NCBI RefSeq assembly: GCF_003864335.1
Contig: NZ_BEXA01000003.1
Location: forward strand, 358,356 to 422,355
DNA length: 64,000 bases
Reading direction: 5' to 3'
Source of the DNA: Lentilactobacillus kosonis
Lineage (GTDB): Bacteria > Bacillota > Bacilli > Lactobacillales > Lactobacillaceae
Positions 1-10,254 of the stretch are shown piece by piece. Both the position numbers and the translations under genes were made by a program. Below the pieces are notes generated by a model, which was not told where the DNA came from, ran no database searches, and saw nothing but the letters and a program-made list of their open reading frames with translations. Every line of letters begins with the position of its first letter. Within the stretch, counting starts at the first letter, position 1.

Positions 1-270
1 ATAACTGCCAAATTTTTCAATTTCTTTTAATGATACATTAAACCACCGGGCAAGAAATCGCTTAAGGTAGTACTGCCCAGTATGGATTTGATCAACAACT
101 GCGTAAATTTCGGTCCGATTACAAGTCGATAGAATAACATTTTCTAGGATACTTTTTTCCGAATTTAATGCACTGTTAGCTGCTGGTAATTCACTTTTTG
201 AGAATACAAAGTTTTCTCTGATATCTAACGGCAACTTTTTAAAGTCTAATCCAATATAAATTACAAACAT
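1..270 (-). CDS. hemA: Glutamyl-tRNA reductase, N-terminal part (runs off window)
   Basis: The first 90 residues are visible, starting from an ATG at 270 with a GGGGAAAAGG ribosome site. HemA reduces glutamyl-tRNA to glutamate-1-semialdehyde, the first committed step to tetrapyrroles. The segment STCNRTEIY (about residues 49-57) carries the catalytic cysteine and is the family signature; GLDFKKLPLDIRE at the N-terminus is also typical. The gene is the last one seen in the cobalamin operon, 15 bp after the sirC-like gene. It would supply uroporphyrinogen III precursors for the corrin ring; hemC, hemB and hemL would be expected just outside the window. The remaining roughly 330 residues lie beyond position 1. 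Confidence 0.9.
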   Translation of the reverse strand, partial: MFVIYIGLDFKKLPLDIRENFVFSKSELPAANSALNSEKSILENVILSTCNRTEIYAVVDQIHTGQYYLKRFLARWFNVSLKEIEKFGSY

Positions 271-285
271 GCCTTTTCCCCTTCA

Positions 286-732
286 TTAACTTAAACTACT
301 ACTTAACCATTGCTTAATCTTGTTTTTTATCTGTTTGGCCTTACTAGGAGAATCCCCGTTGGTCGAAACAGTTATCATAATTCCATTTTCTTCAATGACC
401 GCTAAATTATAGAAACTTGATTGTTGCTTATTACTGGTGTTATTAACCAGTTGAAACTGACTAGCTTCAGCAACAATCTGTTCATTGACATCATTATTAT
501 CGGTACAGGCAAAAATCAATTCCATGTTTTCGACTAATGATCGCTCATATTTCTTTTTAATCCACGTTACCTTAGCACTATCAATTTTATCGCTAATCGC
601 TGGACTAATCACGGTAACTTTAGCATTTTTTGCCAAAAGACCGGCAACTTTTCTTGCAGCAACGTTTCCCCCGCCCACAACCGCGATCTTTTTATTGGCA
701 ATATCAATTAGAATTGGGTACGGTTCCTTCAT
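286..732 (-). CDS. sirC: Precorrin-2 dehydrogenase, SirC/Met8-type NAD-binding domain
   Basis: A protein of 148 residues that corresponds to the N-terminal dehydrogenase domain of siroheme synthase (CysG/Met8). The Rossmann motif KIAVVGGGNVAARK is at about residues 14-27. Such proteins oxidise precorrin-2 to sirohydrochlorin with NAD+, which CbiK then loads with cobalt. It lacks a C-terminal methyltransferase, because that activity is in the separate CobA-HemD fusion of this operon. The ATG at 732 follows a GGGAGCAG ribosome site; a TTG three bases upstream is less likely. It sits 11 bp after cbiP and 15 bp before hemA. Confidence 0.85.
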   Translation of the reverse strand: MKEPYPILIDIANKKIAVVGGGNVAARKVAGLLAKNAKVTVISPAISDKIDSAKVTWIKKKYERSLVENMELIFACTDNNDVNEQIVAEASQFQLVNNTSNKQQSSFYNLAVIEENGIMITVSTNGDSPSKAKQIKNKIKQWLSSSLS

Positions 733-746
733 CAATCTGCTCCCTA

Positions 747-2248
747 TTATTCACCGGACTGTTTTAAAATTTCGGATATTCTGTCCATATCAACGTTTTC
801 TTCGAAAACATCGGCTAGTTTTTCGTACTGTTCTTCCTTATATTGTAAGAACGACTCTTCTTCATTAGGTAAAGGTGCTAACCCTTTTGATGATCGGATA
901 TCGTTTAACAATTTCCGTGTCCAAACAGAGTTATCAAATATTCCATGCAGATAAGTGCCAAACACGGTCTGATCATCATTAACTCCACCATCTGGACGGT
1001 CTTCGGCCTTACCGTTAGTTGAAATAATTGTTGAGAACGGCTTTGTTGTTCCAAAGAGGACCGTCTTGCCCATATGAATTTCGTATCCCTTTAGGGTCTG
1101 GTCATCAACCTTGGCAACAGCTTGCGTCGTCGTCTTGGTATCAGTAAACACTGTCGACGCTGAAAGCAATCCCAACCCATGTTGTTCAGATAATGCTGAT
1201 TCAACATGTTCTGGGTCTGATAATTGCTCGCCCAGTATCTGGTAACCACCACAAATTCCGATTACCAAGCTACCATTATTATGAGCATTGATGATTGCTT
1301 GATCTAATCCGCTATCTCTAAGAAATGCCATATCTTCATTCGTGTTCTTACTTCCAGGGATGATTAGAAGATCTGGATTACCAAGTTGACTTACATGTCT
1401 AACGTATCTGACTGAAACGTCAGGTTGAATCTCTAAACTATGAAAATCAGTAAAGTTAGAAATTTTGATAATGAAATTACTGCAATATCAATATCCTTGG
1501 TATCATCTTTTAGCAATCGTTTACTAGTCAAAGCAACGCTATCTTCATCATCCAAGTCAACGTCTGTCATTGGCAGAACACCGAGTACTGGAACCCCAGT
1601 TAATTCTTCAATCATATCATTTCCGGAGGTTAGCAAACTTGGGTCTCCACGAAATTTGTTAATAATAATTCCTTTGATCCGTTTTTGGTCTTCAAGAGGC
1701 AATAACTTAATCGTTCCATAAATCGATGCGAACACACCACCACGATCAATGTCAGCCACTAAAATTACTGGCGAATCAGCAATCCGGGCCATGCCCATAT
1801 TAGCAATATCATTCTCATTCAAATTAATTTCTGCTGGACTACCGGCACCTTCAAGCACCATGACGTCGTTTTCACTTGCTAGCGAGTTAAATATTTCTCC
1901 GACCTTAGTTCTTAACTTTGGTTTGAATCTCTGATAAGAAGCAGCGTCCATGTTACCATAGACATTTCCCATAATAACTACTTGAGAATCTGAATCAGTT
2001 GTTGGCTTAAGTAAAATTGGATTCATTCTAACATCTGGGGCAACCTTAGCTGCTTCAGCTTGAAACACTTGAGCACGTCCCATTTCAAATCCTTCACTGG
2101 TAATGAAAGAATTTAAAGCCATATTTTGCGATTTGAATGGAGCAACCCGTAATCCTTGCCGTTTTAGTACCCGACAAAGCGCAGCGGCTACCCAACTCTT
2201 ACCTGAATCAGATGCTGTGCCTTGAAACATTACTTTCATAGTAGTCAA
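747..2248 (-). CDS. cbiP: Cobyric acid synthase (frame broken in this sequence)
   Basis: Glutamine-dependent amidotransferase that amidates adenosyl-cobyrinate a,c-diamide at b, d, e and g. The N-terminal dethiobiotin-synthetase-like half carries [19 protein letters not shown] (P-loop) and [14 protein letters not shown]. The C-terminal class I amidotransferase half carries [10 protein letters not shown] with the nucleophilic Cys and a later catalytic-type His in TYLHGIF. The two halves are in different frames: the first ends at a stop near 1433, the second continues as [14 protein letters not shown]. One extra base in the AAAATTT run near 1455-1462 would give [12 protein letters not shown] and restore about 500 residues. 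GAGGTG lies 6 nt before a TTG at 2248, taken as the start. Confidence 0.85.
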
Positions 2249-2261
2249 CGTTATCACCTCG

Positions 2262-3086
2262 TCATTTCTCAGTAGTCGTTTGTGCTAAATTATTAAACTG
2301 GTTAAATTCTTGTTCGTTAGCGAACAATGGCAACCCTAGCTTTTCATGAATTCTTACTAACCACGGTTGTTCTAATTTACATAATTTTAAGAATCCTTCA
2401 TCTCTAAAAACTGAATCCTTAGTTCCTGATTTAACTATTTGACCATCTTGTAAAATGTGAAAATGGTCGCATACTTCATACATAAAATCCATATCATGAC
2501 TGGATACGATTATTTTTTGACCTTTTGATTTTAGTAAAGCAATCAACTTGACCATACGCTGCTTACCGTCTGGATCTAATCCCGCCGTTGGCTCATCTAA
2601 CAGAATCCATTCAGAATTAAGAATTAAGATTCCTGCAATAGCGACTCTTTTTTTCTGGCCACCACTTAAATATTGCACAGGTCTATCCTTCAATTTTACG
2701 ATGTCTAAATCGATCAATACTTGCTGCAACCGCTCTTGAATAATCGATTCCTCGACGCCCAAGTTGTGCAATGCGAATGTGATATCATCTTGAACTATTG
2801 AATAAAAGATTTGTTGGTCAGAATTTTGGAAAACAATTCCAATCTTCCTTCTTAACTCATTTAAGCCTCTTTTGGAATACTTGATTGGCTGATCATCAAC
2901 CAAGATTTCTCCCTTGGTTGGTTTTAACATCCCAACCAAGTTTAGAAACATAGTTGATTTCCCTGCTCCATTAGGTCCCAGAATTCCAATAACTTCTTCT
3001 GAAGTATCACCGAGTTTTAAATTAATATCTTTTAAAATTGGTGCGCCCTTTTCATATGAGAATTCAACATTTTTAAACTCTATCAT
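2262..3086 (-). CDS. cbiO: Cobalt ECF transporter ATPase CbiO
   Basis: ABC ATPase of 274 residues that powers cobalt uptake with CbiQ, CbiM and CbiN. Walker A is GPNGAGKST (about residues 38-46), the Q-loop lies at FQNSDQQIF, the ABC signature is YLSGGQKKR and Walker B is [13 protein letters not shown], followed by the H-loop VSSHD. Length is normal for energy-coupling-factor ATPases. Its ATG overlaps the cbiQ stop by 4 bases (ATGA), so the two are translationally coupled. It is followed 13 bp later by the chosen start of cbiP. Confidence 0.95.
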   Translation of the reverse strand: MIEFKNVEFSYEKGAPILKDINLKLGDTSEEVIGILGPNGAGKSTMFLNLVGMLKPTKGEILVDDQPIKYSKRGLNELRRKIGIVFQNSDQQIFYSIVQDDITFALHNLGVEESIIQERLQQVLIDLDIVKLKDRPVQYLSGGQKKRVAIAGILILNSEWILLDEPTAGLDPDGKQRMVKLIALLKSKGQKIIVSSHDMDFMYEVCDHFHILQDGQIVKSGTKDSVFRDEGFLKLCKLEQPWLVRIHEKLGLPLFANEQEFNQFNNLAQTTTEK

Positions 3087-3778
3087 TTATGATCACTCTT
3101 TCTAACATCAAAATCGCCATTGTATAATTTCGCATCCAATGCATGAACCATTGCCTGATAATTAATAATTATTTGTTCAAATAACATCTTAACCAGAATT
3201 CCGGATGATCTAAGCGATACCTTGAAGTTACGATAACCAAACCTAAGCTTTTGGGCTCGATATATTTGTTCAAATGAATCGATAAATATAAAGATAAACC
3301 GGTACATTAACATCGTTTCTTCAATTAAAAGTTTAGGTAACCGTAACGAAACCAGTAACTCGATTATTTGTTGAAATGGTGTTGTCAGAGCAAACCAATA
3401 AGTGCCTACGACTGCAGTTAACACCCGTATTCCCAGCTTTAGTCCTTCCGGTAGCATAACTTTTGACACTCCAAAATAGTGTCCAAAAATATGTATTGGA
3501 AAGTAGATACTAGCCCTCTCAGCTGACATAGTAAATACAATTCCGATGATACTAAGAAGTAGGAATGGCAATAGCGCGTAGAACCACTTAATATATCTTG
3601 AAAAACCCACTTTAGTAACATACATGGTATACCAAGCAGTTACTACGACTAAAACACACTTAAACCAAATGACGGGCTGAAAGGCCCCAACCATAATTAA
3701 CAACCATAATAACCCCTTAGTTTTAGGGCTCCAATTAACTAATCGATTGGAATAAGCATATTTGTCTATTACCATCAT
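3083..3778 (-). CDS. cbiQ: Cobalt ECF transporter transmembrane protein CbiQ
   Basis: Membrane coupling protein (T component) of about 231 residues with several hydrophobic helices in the N-terminal half. The C-terminal cytoplasmic region has the EcfT/CbiQ-type helices that contact the ATPases, with RAQKLRFGYR at about residues 190-199. It links the CbiO ATPase to the CbiM/CbiN cobalt-binding pair. AGGTG lies 6 nt before the ATG at 3778; the reading frame opens upstream at a GTG that overlaps this ribosome site and is rejected. Ends overlapping cbiO. Confidence 0.9.
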   Translation of the reverse strand: MMVIDKYAYSNRLVNWSPKTKGLLWLLIMVGAFQPVIWFKCVLVVVTAWYTMYVTKVGFSRYIKWFYALLPFLLLSIIGIVFTMSAERASIYFPIHIFGHYFGVSKVMLPEGLKLGIRVLTAVVGTYWFALTTPFQQIIELLVSLRLPKLLIEETMLMYRFIFIFIDSFEQIYRAQKLRFGYRNFKVSLRSSGILVKMLFEQIIINYQAMVHALDAKLYNGDFDVRKSDHK

Positions 3779-3787
3779 GACGATCAC

Positions 3788-4111
3788 CTACTTAGTTTCT
3801 TCTTTTTCGTCTCTCTTACCTTTTGCTTTTGCAGCGGTTCGCTTACCATGGGCATTTCCAATAACATAGGCAATTATACCAGTACCTAAACTGCCTTGAA
3901 CTGTGAATAGCAAACTTTCAATTTCTCCCGAAGGTGGTGTCCATAGCGGATGCGCCCACACCTTATAATGGGGATCATTCTTAAAAATTTGTTCAGTTCC
4001 TTGATCATCGCTCCCACCAAACTTACCGTTACTAGCAACAATGAATGGGGCAATAACTAATGCCAATACCAGAACTAGTAAAATAACATTTTGTTTTGTC
4101 TTACTCATCAT
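3788..4111 (-). CDS. cbiN: Cobalt ECF transporter auxiliary protein CbiN
   Basis: Small two-helix membrane protein of 107 residues. There is one hydrophobic segment near the N-terminus ([17 protein letters not shown]), an extracytoplasmic loop with [11 protein letters not shown], and a second segment [19 protein letters not shown] before a basic tail. CbiN is known to activate cobalt loading of CbiM. The ATG at 4111 overlaps the cbiM stop (ATGA) and has GGAAGGAGA upstream. Confidence 0.88.
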   Translation of the reverse strand: MMSKTKQNVILLVLVLALVIAPFIVASNGKFGGSDDQGTEQIFKNDPHYKVWAHPLWTPPSGEIESLLFTVQGSLGTGIIAYVIGNAHGKRTAAKAKGKRDEKEETK

Positions 4112-4856
4112 GCCAATTGATTCTCCTTCCAAAGGTTGTTACTAATCACTAAGTTATAAACCACAACAGTCAATAGACCTTCAGCAATAGCTAATGGAAT
4201 TTGAGTAATTGCATAAATACTCAAAAACTTAATTGCTGCCCCAACAACACCACTTGAGGGGTCTGGAAAGACTACTGCCAATTGAAAGGATGTTGTTACA
4301 TATGTTGACCAATCAGCCAGCATGGCACAAAGGAAAAGTGAAACTGAACGATTAACTTTTAATGCCCGACAAACTTTGTAAACTGCAAAACCAACGAATG
4401 GACCCACAATCGTCATTGAAAAACAATTTGCCCCCAACGTTGTTAAACCACCATGGGCTAATAATAGAGCTTGAAATAATAACACGATTACTCCCAAAAC
4501 AGCCATGACCCCGGGACCAAACATCACGGTTCCTAGTCCAACTCCAGTTGGTGAGATGACGAACCGGTAACTGAAGGCATCTTCAATGAAGATAAGACAA
4601 ACACAAACGCTCCACAAAGTGCTAGCATTACCTTTGCATTTTGCTCTGAAGACTTAACTATCTTACCCATTCTATATAATCCATAAATAAAGAATGGTGC
4701 ACTAAGCGCAAACCAGAAAATACACCATCTTGGCGGTAACATTCCCTCCATAATGTGCATTGCATTCGTAGTAGTGGGATATAAAAAATAGCATAAGAAT
4801 GCGAAGCCACTAATCGCAAGTGATTGAATTAATAATTTGTTCGATTGTTTTTCCAT
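4108..4856 (-). CDS. cbiM: Cobalt ECF transporter substrate-specific protein CbiM (frame broken)
   Basis: Metal-binding S component. After a signal-like hydrophobic segment comes [13 protein letters not shown], whose mature N-terminal Met-His-Ile binds cobalt in this family. The protein breaks after [11 protein letters not shown]: the original frame stops soon after, while [20 protein letters not shown] continues in the next frame. One missing C in the CACC of about 4546-4550 (CACCC expected) explains it. The rest has normal CbiM helices up to 4108. The start at 4856 follows AAAGGAGGAG; the frame opens further upstream without another good start. Confidence 0.88.
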
Positions 4857-4872
4857 TGGATATTCTCCTCCT

Positions 4873-5573
4873 TTAAAACACAAAATTCTTCTTAACTAAC
4901 AATGTTGAGAAATATGGTAATTTCGCTGCTGGATCGATTTGATTAAATGGTGTAATTTTTTCTTCAGCCATCGAGGCACCTTGAACTAACACGGCCTTAT
5001 CAAGTAAATTCTTATCTTTGATCAAGTCATAAATGGCCTTTGAATGAGCTGAAATTTTCATAATAACAATGTTATCGTTCACATCAATTGCGGCTGAAAT
5101 TTTATCCATTGGAGCCGTTGCAGGTAATACTTCCAACATCTCTTCATCAATCATTAATGGAATTGACAACTGAGCTGCAATTTGGGTGTATGAAGCAATT
5201 CCAGCAATCGTTTCGACAGGAATCTGATCACCAATGATATTAAGCAAATATGTATACGTGCTGTACACTGAAGCGTCACCCAAAGTAACAAAGCCAACAT
5301 TGTTGCCGGCTTTGACATCGATAATAATCTCATCTGAAACAAGATTCCACGCCCTTTGCTTTTCTTCTAAATCTTTAATCATTGGAAACCGGCGACGCTT
5401 AATTTCAGTTTTGTCTGAAATATAAGGCTCCACAATTTTTCAGCGGTACTTAACGAATCATTATGTGCTTTAGGTGTATATAAAATATCAAGTGACTTAA
5501 CTGTGTTAGCAGCCTTAACTGTTACTAGCTCACTATCACCAGGTCCAATTCCTATTCCATAAAATTTAGCCAT
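4873..5573 (-). CDS. cbiL: Cobalt-precorrin-2 C20-methyltransferase (frame broken)
   Basis: SAM-dependent tetrapyrrole methylase that adds the C20 methyl group. The N-terminal motif FYGIGIGPGDSELVTVKA is in one frame (5573 to about 5440). The rest, including GFVTLGDASVYSTY and PVETIAGIASYTQIAA, is in another frame. An A missing from the A5 run near 5443 would join them as AEKIVEPYISDKTEIKRRRF. The ATG at 5573 has GGAGGAAA upstream and overlaps the end of cbiK by 8 bases. Restored length is about 234 residues, as expected for CbiL. Confidence 0.87.
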
Positions 5574-6342
5574 TATTTTCCTCCATCGCATTAACTAAAT
5601 GATTTACAAACATCTGTTGGATTTCCGGATATTCTCCTAATCCAGTCAAATTAAAATCTACATTGATTCCGTTTGCTTTAAACTTAGACTGCCAAGAATC
5701 TGGACTTTCACCAATCATATCTTCATGGGCGTGATTACCAGCGACAATCATGAATGGTTGTAAAACCACATCAGAAATATTTTGATCAATTATTCTTTGA
5801 ATAACGCCATCAATATCGGGATAACTTTCAACCGCAGCCATAAAGGTCTTTGTATTTAAAAGCATGTGATCTAAACATGCATATGCAGAAAACTGACTAT
5901 CCGAAGTTCCGTGGCCCATCAACACTAATGATTTAGGATCATCTTTTGCTTGTAAACCATGAATAAAGTTGATTACTGATTCGTAATCCGAAAAATCACT
6001 TAGAAGTGGTTTCCCGACGATAACATTTTTAAAATTAGGTCGGTTTTGATCAATCACTTCTTGAAGGGACTTATATTCAATTCCCGAAAGTAAATGCAGT
6101 GGTTGAACCATTAATTCATCGAAACCTAAATCAATAATTCGCTTAACCGCGGCTTCTGGATTATCAATCTGAATCCCTTCATTTTTAGAAATCCGACTAA
6201 TTACAATCTTTGAGGTGAATGCTCTAAATACCTTAGCATCTTTGAAGTTGTCAGCAATCCGTTTTTCAACCGCGCCGATTGTTTTCTCACGAGATTCAGG
6301 ATATGTTGTCCCAAAACTAACTACTAATATTGCCTTAGTCAT
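5566..6342 (-). CDS. cbiK: Sirohydrochlorin cobaltochelatase, CbiK type
   Basis: Inserts Co2+ into sirohydrochlorin, the first step specific to the anaerobic pathway. The 258-residue protein starts TKAILVVSFGTTYPESREKT and has the two metal/porphyrin-binding histidine regions: VQPLHLLSGIEY (about residue 94) and VAGNHAHEDM (about residue 204). This is the CbiK family and not the shorter CbiX. GGAGG lies 8 nt before the ATG at 6342. It overlaps the cobA-hemD stop by 8 bases. Confidence 0.93.
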   Translation of the reverse strand: MTKAILVVSFGTTYPESREKTIGAVEKRIADNFKDAKVFRAFTSKIVISRISKNEGIQIDNPEAAVKRIIDLGFDELMVQPLHLLSGIEYKSLQEVIDQNRPNFKNVIVGKPLLSDFSDYESVINFIHGLQAKDDPKSLVLMGHGTSDSQFSAYACLDHMLLNTKTFMAAVESYPDIDGVIQRIIDQNISDVVLQPFMIVAGNHAHEDMIGESPDSWQSKFKANGINVDFNLTGLGEYPEIQQMFVNHLVNAMEENNG

Positions 6343-7714
6343 GAACATAGCCTCCATTACTAATCATTTGGCTAACTAACGTTTCAATATTTGGAATCAA
6401 TTCAACAACATTCTCCCAACCAAGCGCAGTTGCTCTGTCAGCGACCTTCTGGCCGAGGGCAAAGATAACTAGACTTTTCCGACTAGCTGCATCGACTCCA
6501 GCCGATATTTCTTCAACCACGTTAGTACTTGGAAAAATGATTGAATCGACTTCGTCAAGATCCACCTGAATGTTAGAATTATGCCTCTCATCAGTAACGA
6601 TTGTATTTTGTACTTCTGACTGATGGTGACCTATCACATATTCCCGATAGTTTAAAATTTTAATTCCCAATACCGGTTCAGTAACGGGAAGAATTCCACT
6701 ATCTTCGAAAACCTGCCTAGTTTTCGGACCATTAGTTACAAAGTGCCAGTTACTTGTTTGTCTTATATCAACACCCGCATTAAACAAATGTTGTAAAAAT
6801 AGTGTGGCACTAGTTGGATTGTCAAAATCTAGGTTTAATTCTTCATTAATGTCCGGAAGCTCAAAAGATACTTGCTTAGCTTCAGGTCGTTTAAAGAACG
6901 TTAATGAAGCGCCAGCATCTGTGAGCTTGTTGAACATTCTCTTACGCTTGCTATAAGGAATCATGATCCGTTTGCCCTGTAATGGTAGCTGGGGCATCAG
7001 TTCGTCAGCAACTTTTACAACATCCCCAACTGTAATTAATGCTGGTGAACCTAAACCAGCGTTATTTACATCGGTAACTACGTTTGCTAAGTCAGAAACA
7101 ATGGACTTCTGGCGCCATTGAGTTGCCCATTGAATTACAGCAACTGGTGTTTGTGGTGATCGACCATTACCAATTAAATTCGTGGAAATGTTGGCTAATT
7201 GTTCCATACCCATTAAAAAGACTAAGGTCCCCTCAGAATTAGCAATGTTTTGCCAATCCAATTCAGACCCATCCTTTTTCTTGTGGGCGGTAATAATATG
7301 AAAACTAGATGCAAAGTCACGATGAGTAATTGGAATTCCAACTGATGCTAATCCAGCAATCGCGCTAGTAATTCCGGGAACAACTTCAACTTCTATCCCA
7401 TGTTTCTTTAAATACTGGGCCTCTTCACCACCCCGGCCAAAGACATATGGATCACCAGCTTTTAACCTAGCAACCCGTTTGCCCTCACTAGCTAACTTAA
7501 CCAACAGATCATTGATTTCATACTGGCTATACTGATGGTGATGGGGCAACTTACCGACATTAATTTTTTCAGCATCCGACGATGCCATTATGGCAGGATC
7601 AATTAGCCGATCATACAGAATAACATCGGCTTCTCTAAGTCGTCGCTGTCCTAAAACAGTGATTAATTCAACGTTTCCTGGACCAGCACCGATTAATGAG
7701 ACCATCCCATTCAT
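6335..7714 (-). CDS. cobA/hemD: Uroporphyrinogen-III C-methyltransferase fused to uroporphyrinogen-III synthase
   Basis: A 459-residue fusion. Residues 1 to about 240 are a CobA/SUMT methylase (VSLIGAGPGNVELIT at the N-terminus, RLKAGDPYVFGRGGEE, VVPGITSAIAGLASVGIPITHRD), which makes precorrin-2. Residues about 245-459 are a HemD-type synthase with weak sequence conservation, starting LQGKRIMIPYSKRKR and containing VDSIIFPSTNVVEEI. The fusion channels hydroxymethylbilane to precorrin-2 and is common in Gram-positive cbi operons. It is intact here and lies between cbiJ and cbiK. Confidence 0.92.
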   Translation of the reverse strand: MNGMVSLIGAGPGNVELITVLGQRRLREADVILYDRLIDPAIMASSDAEKINVGKLPHHHQYSQYEINDLLVKLASEGKRVARLKAGDPYVFGRGGEEAQYLKKHGIEVEVVPGITSAIAGLASVGIPITHRDFASSFHIITAHKKKDGSELDWQNIANSEGTLVFLMGMEQLANISTNLIGNGRSPQTPVAVIQWATQWRQKSIVSDLANVVTDVNNAGLGSPALITVGDVVKVADELMPQLPLQGKRIMIPYSKRKRMFNKLTDAGASLTFFKRPEAKQVSFELPDINEELNLDFDNPTSATLFLQHLFNAGVDIRQTSNWHFVTNGPKTRQVFEDSGILPVTEPVLGIKILNYREYVIGHHQSEVQNTIVTDERHNSNIQVDLDEVDSIIFPSTNVVEEISAGVDAASRKSLVIFALGQKVADRATALGWENVVELIPNIETLVSQMISNGGYVHD

Positions 7715-7724
7715 TCAAATTCCC

Positions 7725-8460
7725 CTACCTTTCCAACAGCGAGTGAACATCTGAGCACACCACTGGATAATTTAATTGTGGTCGTTCAACAACGATACAT
7801 AGAATTCCTAACTGTTCACACGCAGCAATTTTTTCTTGAACTCCGCCTTGAGTCCCACTGGCCTTAGTGATCACTACTTGAGCACCAGATCTTTTGAACA
7901 ATTCCATATTTAATGCCGTAGTAAATGGTCCTTGAAGTGCATCAATTTGGTTTGCTTGAAAACCGGCATCTGTCAATTTTTCAAGAACATTCGTGGTTGG
8001 TAAGACTCGTACGTGTAACCGCTCAACTCCCAACACTGATGCAAAGTCAGGTGCTGTCTTACTCCCAGTTGATAAGTAAACTTGATCTTGATTATCTTCC
8101 AATAACTTAATTGCATCTTCAATACTCTTAACGACTTTTAAAAATTGACCTTGTTCAGGAATTTCTTCTCGTTCATACCTAATATAGGGAACATCTTCAG
8201 TTAATGATGCTTCCATCATGTGAGTAGAAATACTTCTAGCAAAGGGTGAGTCGCATCAACGATTAAATCAATCTGGTTAGTCTTAAAAAATCATGAATTA
8301 GGCTAGGAAGCAGTAACATATTTGATACATATTTTGCATGCTTTGATGCAACTTCAGCCCCATAATCGGTTGTAACTGACAAGATAAAGTCTAAATTGGC
8401 ATCATTAAAGCTATCCGCAATTTCTAAACTTTCACTCGTACCCCCAAGCAGCAAAATCAT
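7725..8460 (-). CDS. cbiJ: Cobalt-precorrin-6A reductase (frame broken)
   Basis: NADH-dependent reductase acting after CbiF/CbiG. The N-terminus MILLLGGTSESLEIADSF is a typical CbiJ/CobK start; the second part carries IVDATHPFARSISTHMMEA and GAQVVITKASGTQGG. The first frame stops near 8263. A T missing from the T6 run at about 8283-8290 (TTTTTTT expected) gives HDFFKTNQIDLIVDATHPFA and restores about 245 residues. The ATG overlaps the cbiH stop (ATGA). Confidence 0.87.
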
Positions 8461-9182
8461 AGTGTATATCCTCTAGGAGTTACCATGTGGCCATCGTATA
8501 CATAGCTATTCTTATTACCAACGATGACTACCGTGGTCATATTAATTTCTTCTTCATCCAAATCTTTGATAGTGGTAACTTTTTCAATTTCTTTAGAACG
8601 ATCAACATCTTTACCAATCCCCACAACTGTATCCTCTGATTTGTACTTAAGCATGATGTCCAATGCTTTTCTAAGGTGGTGAGGTCTTCCCTTACTTCTT
8701 GGGTTATACAGACAAATGACAAAGTCACCCTTAGCAGCTGCTTCAAGTCTTGTTTCAATAACTTCCCAAGGGGTCATCAAATCACTCAAACTAATATGAC
8801 AAAAATCGTTCATTAATGGTGCCCCTAATGCAGCAGCAGCGGCCACACTAGCTGTAATTCCAGGAATAATCTTAACGTCCAATTTTTGATCTTTGCTCTT
8901 CAATAATTCAAAAATCAAACCAGCCATACCGTAAATTCCGGCATCACCACTGGAAATAATCGCAACGTTTTTACCTTCAGCTGCTAGTTCAATCGCTTTT
9001 TCACAACGTTCAACTTCCCCACGCATTCCGGTTGTAACCATCTCTTTGCCTTGGATCAAATCCTCAACTAAGTGCATGTAAGTGATATAACCCACAACTG
9101 TATCCACTTTATCGAATACTCCGAGGGCTTCTTGACTCATATTATCTTTTGATCCTGGTCCTAAACCTACAACGTATAACAT
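8457..9182 (-). CDS. cbiH: Cobalt-factor III / precorrin-3B C17-methyltransferase
   Basis: Tetrapyrrole methylase of 241 residues that methylates C17 and drives ring contraction. Motifs in order: MLYVVGLGPGSKDNM (residues 1-15), IISSGDAGIYGMAGL (about 74-88), IPGITASVAAAAALGAPL (about 105-122), FVICLYNPRSKGR. This arrangement is characteristic of CbiH/CobJ. Intact, preceded by a GAAAGGAAG ribosome site, and coupled to cbiJ by a 4-base overlap. Confidence 0.93.
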   Translation of the reverse strand: MLYVVGLGPGSKDNMSQEALGVFDKVDTVVGYITYMHLVEDLIQGKEMVTTGMRGEVERCEKAIELAAEGKNVAIISSGDAGIYGMAGLIFELLKSKDQKLDVKIIPGITASVAAAAALGAPLMNDFCHISLSDLMTPWEVIETRLEAAAKGDFVICLYNPRSKGRPHHLRKALDIMLKYKSEDTVVGIGKDVDRSKEIEKVTTIKDLDEEEINMTTVVIVGNKNSYVYDGHMVTPRGYTL

Positions 9183-9186
9183 ATTT

Positions 9187-10254
9187 TTACTTCCTTTCTT
9201 GATGGGCTCTACTCAAAGCCATCGTCACTTCATCGAGTGATTCTTTGTCTTTTTTTAAAGTTCTGTTTCCAGTAGCATATTCGGCAGCTGAGTTAGCAAC
9301 ATTGCCAACCCCAACCGTCTTCTCAACAAATTTAGATGTTGGATAATGTTGTGAAACATCCTTTAACTGCATGGCACTATAAGTTTCAAACTCGACCCCT
9401 AATACACTTGCAAGATAATGGATTGCTGCTTCGTGTTGCTTTACATCAATTGAAACCAACTTACTAATCGATTTCCAAACTAAATTATTATTGTTACAGA
9501 ATTGATTGAACGCATCTTGCATCATTTTAAAAGTAACGTTTTTGCGACAACCAATTCCTAAAACATTAACTTGAGGAACAATCTGTAGGTTGTTGTTTAA
9601 CTTTGGAAATGAATTTTTATCTGAAATGATCACGGTTGGATAATCCGAATCCTTATTGATCAGTTCATCGTACGTCAGAGCGGTCATCCCTTTAGAGTTG
9701 AATTCAAAATTCTCAAATCGGGATCAACATAGATTCCAACTGGTTTATGGTCTGCCAGCAAGCCATTATAAAGTTTCGTATTAGCCTTAAAATCTGGATA
9801 CCAACCATTAACTGACTGGGACAAGGTATCAATTGCTGCAACGTTTTCAGTATCGGTTGCTGTCGTAATAACAGGATCAGCACCAATTAATTCAGCCAGA
9901 TCTCTTGTATATTCATTTGCCCGACCGACGTGGCCAGACAGCAAGCTAATTACATGATTCCTAGTTCATCAACTACTAATATCGCTGGATCAACAGTTTT
10001 ATCTTCAACTAATGAACTTAACTTCGAACAACAATCCCGGTAGCCATGATACAAACCACACAATCAAAGGACCTAAAAGCATTCTCAAATTCCTTTGTGA
10101 AGCCGCCTTTAGCGTACCCTGACTCACCATCAATTGCGTACTTTGCTGGAATAACCAACGCACTACCCGGTATTTGATCATGAATGTTTCTTGCTAATTT
10201 ACTGCCACCTGACGTCAGAGAAATTAGGCAAATCTTATTCTGACTTTGTAGCAT
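9187..10254 (-). CDS. cbiG: Cobalt-precorrin-5A hydrolase (three frame breaks)
   Basis: Opens the delta-lactone of cobalt-precorrin-5A and releases acetaldehyde. Three frames hold consecutive parts: [15 protein letters not shown] and [10 protein letters not shown] (10254 to about 10018), [18 protein letters not shown] to LNSTLKG, then [12 protein letters not shown] to the end. One base short in each of AGTTAAGT (about 10017), GGAATCAT (about 9958) and AAAGGGATG (about 9687) explains the breaks. The ATG at 10254 has AAAAGG 8 nt upstream, overlaps cbiF by 20 bases and gives an N-terminus like known CbiG; the frame opens upstream to 10323 without a ribosome site. Confidence 0.82.

Noticed and set aside
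485..868. Plus-strand frame opposite the sirC-like gene and the cbiP end
   Set aside because: It is an antisense shadow with no ribosome site; many similar frames oppose real genes throughout the window.
9187..10254. CbiG split into separate domain genes with ATGA-type coupling
   Set aside because: The junctions fall inside conserved blocks and all need one base to rejoin; the apparent ATGA overlap at 9684-9687 is accidental.
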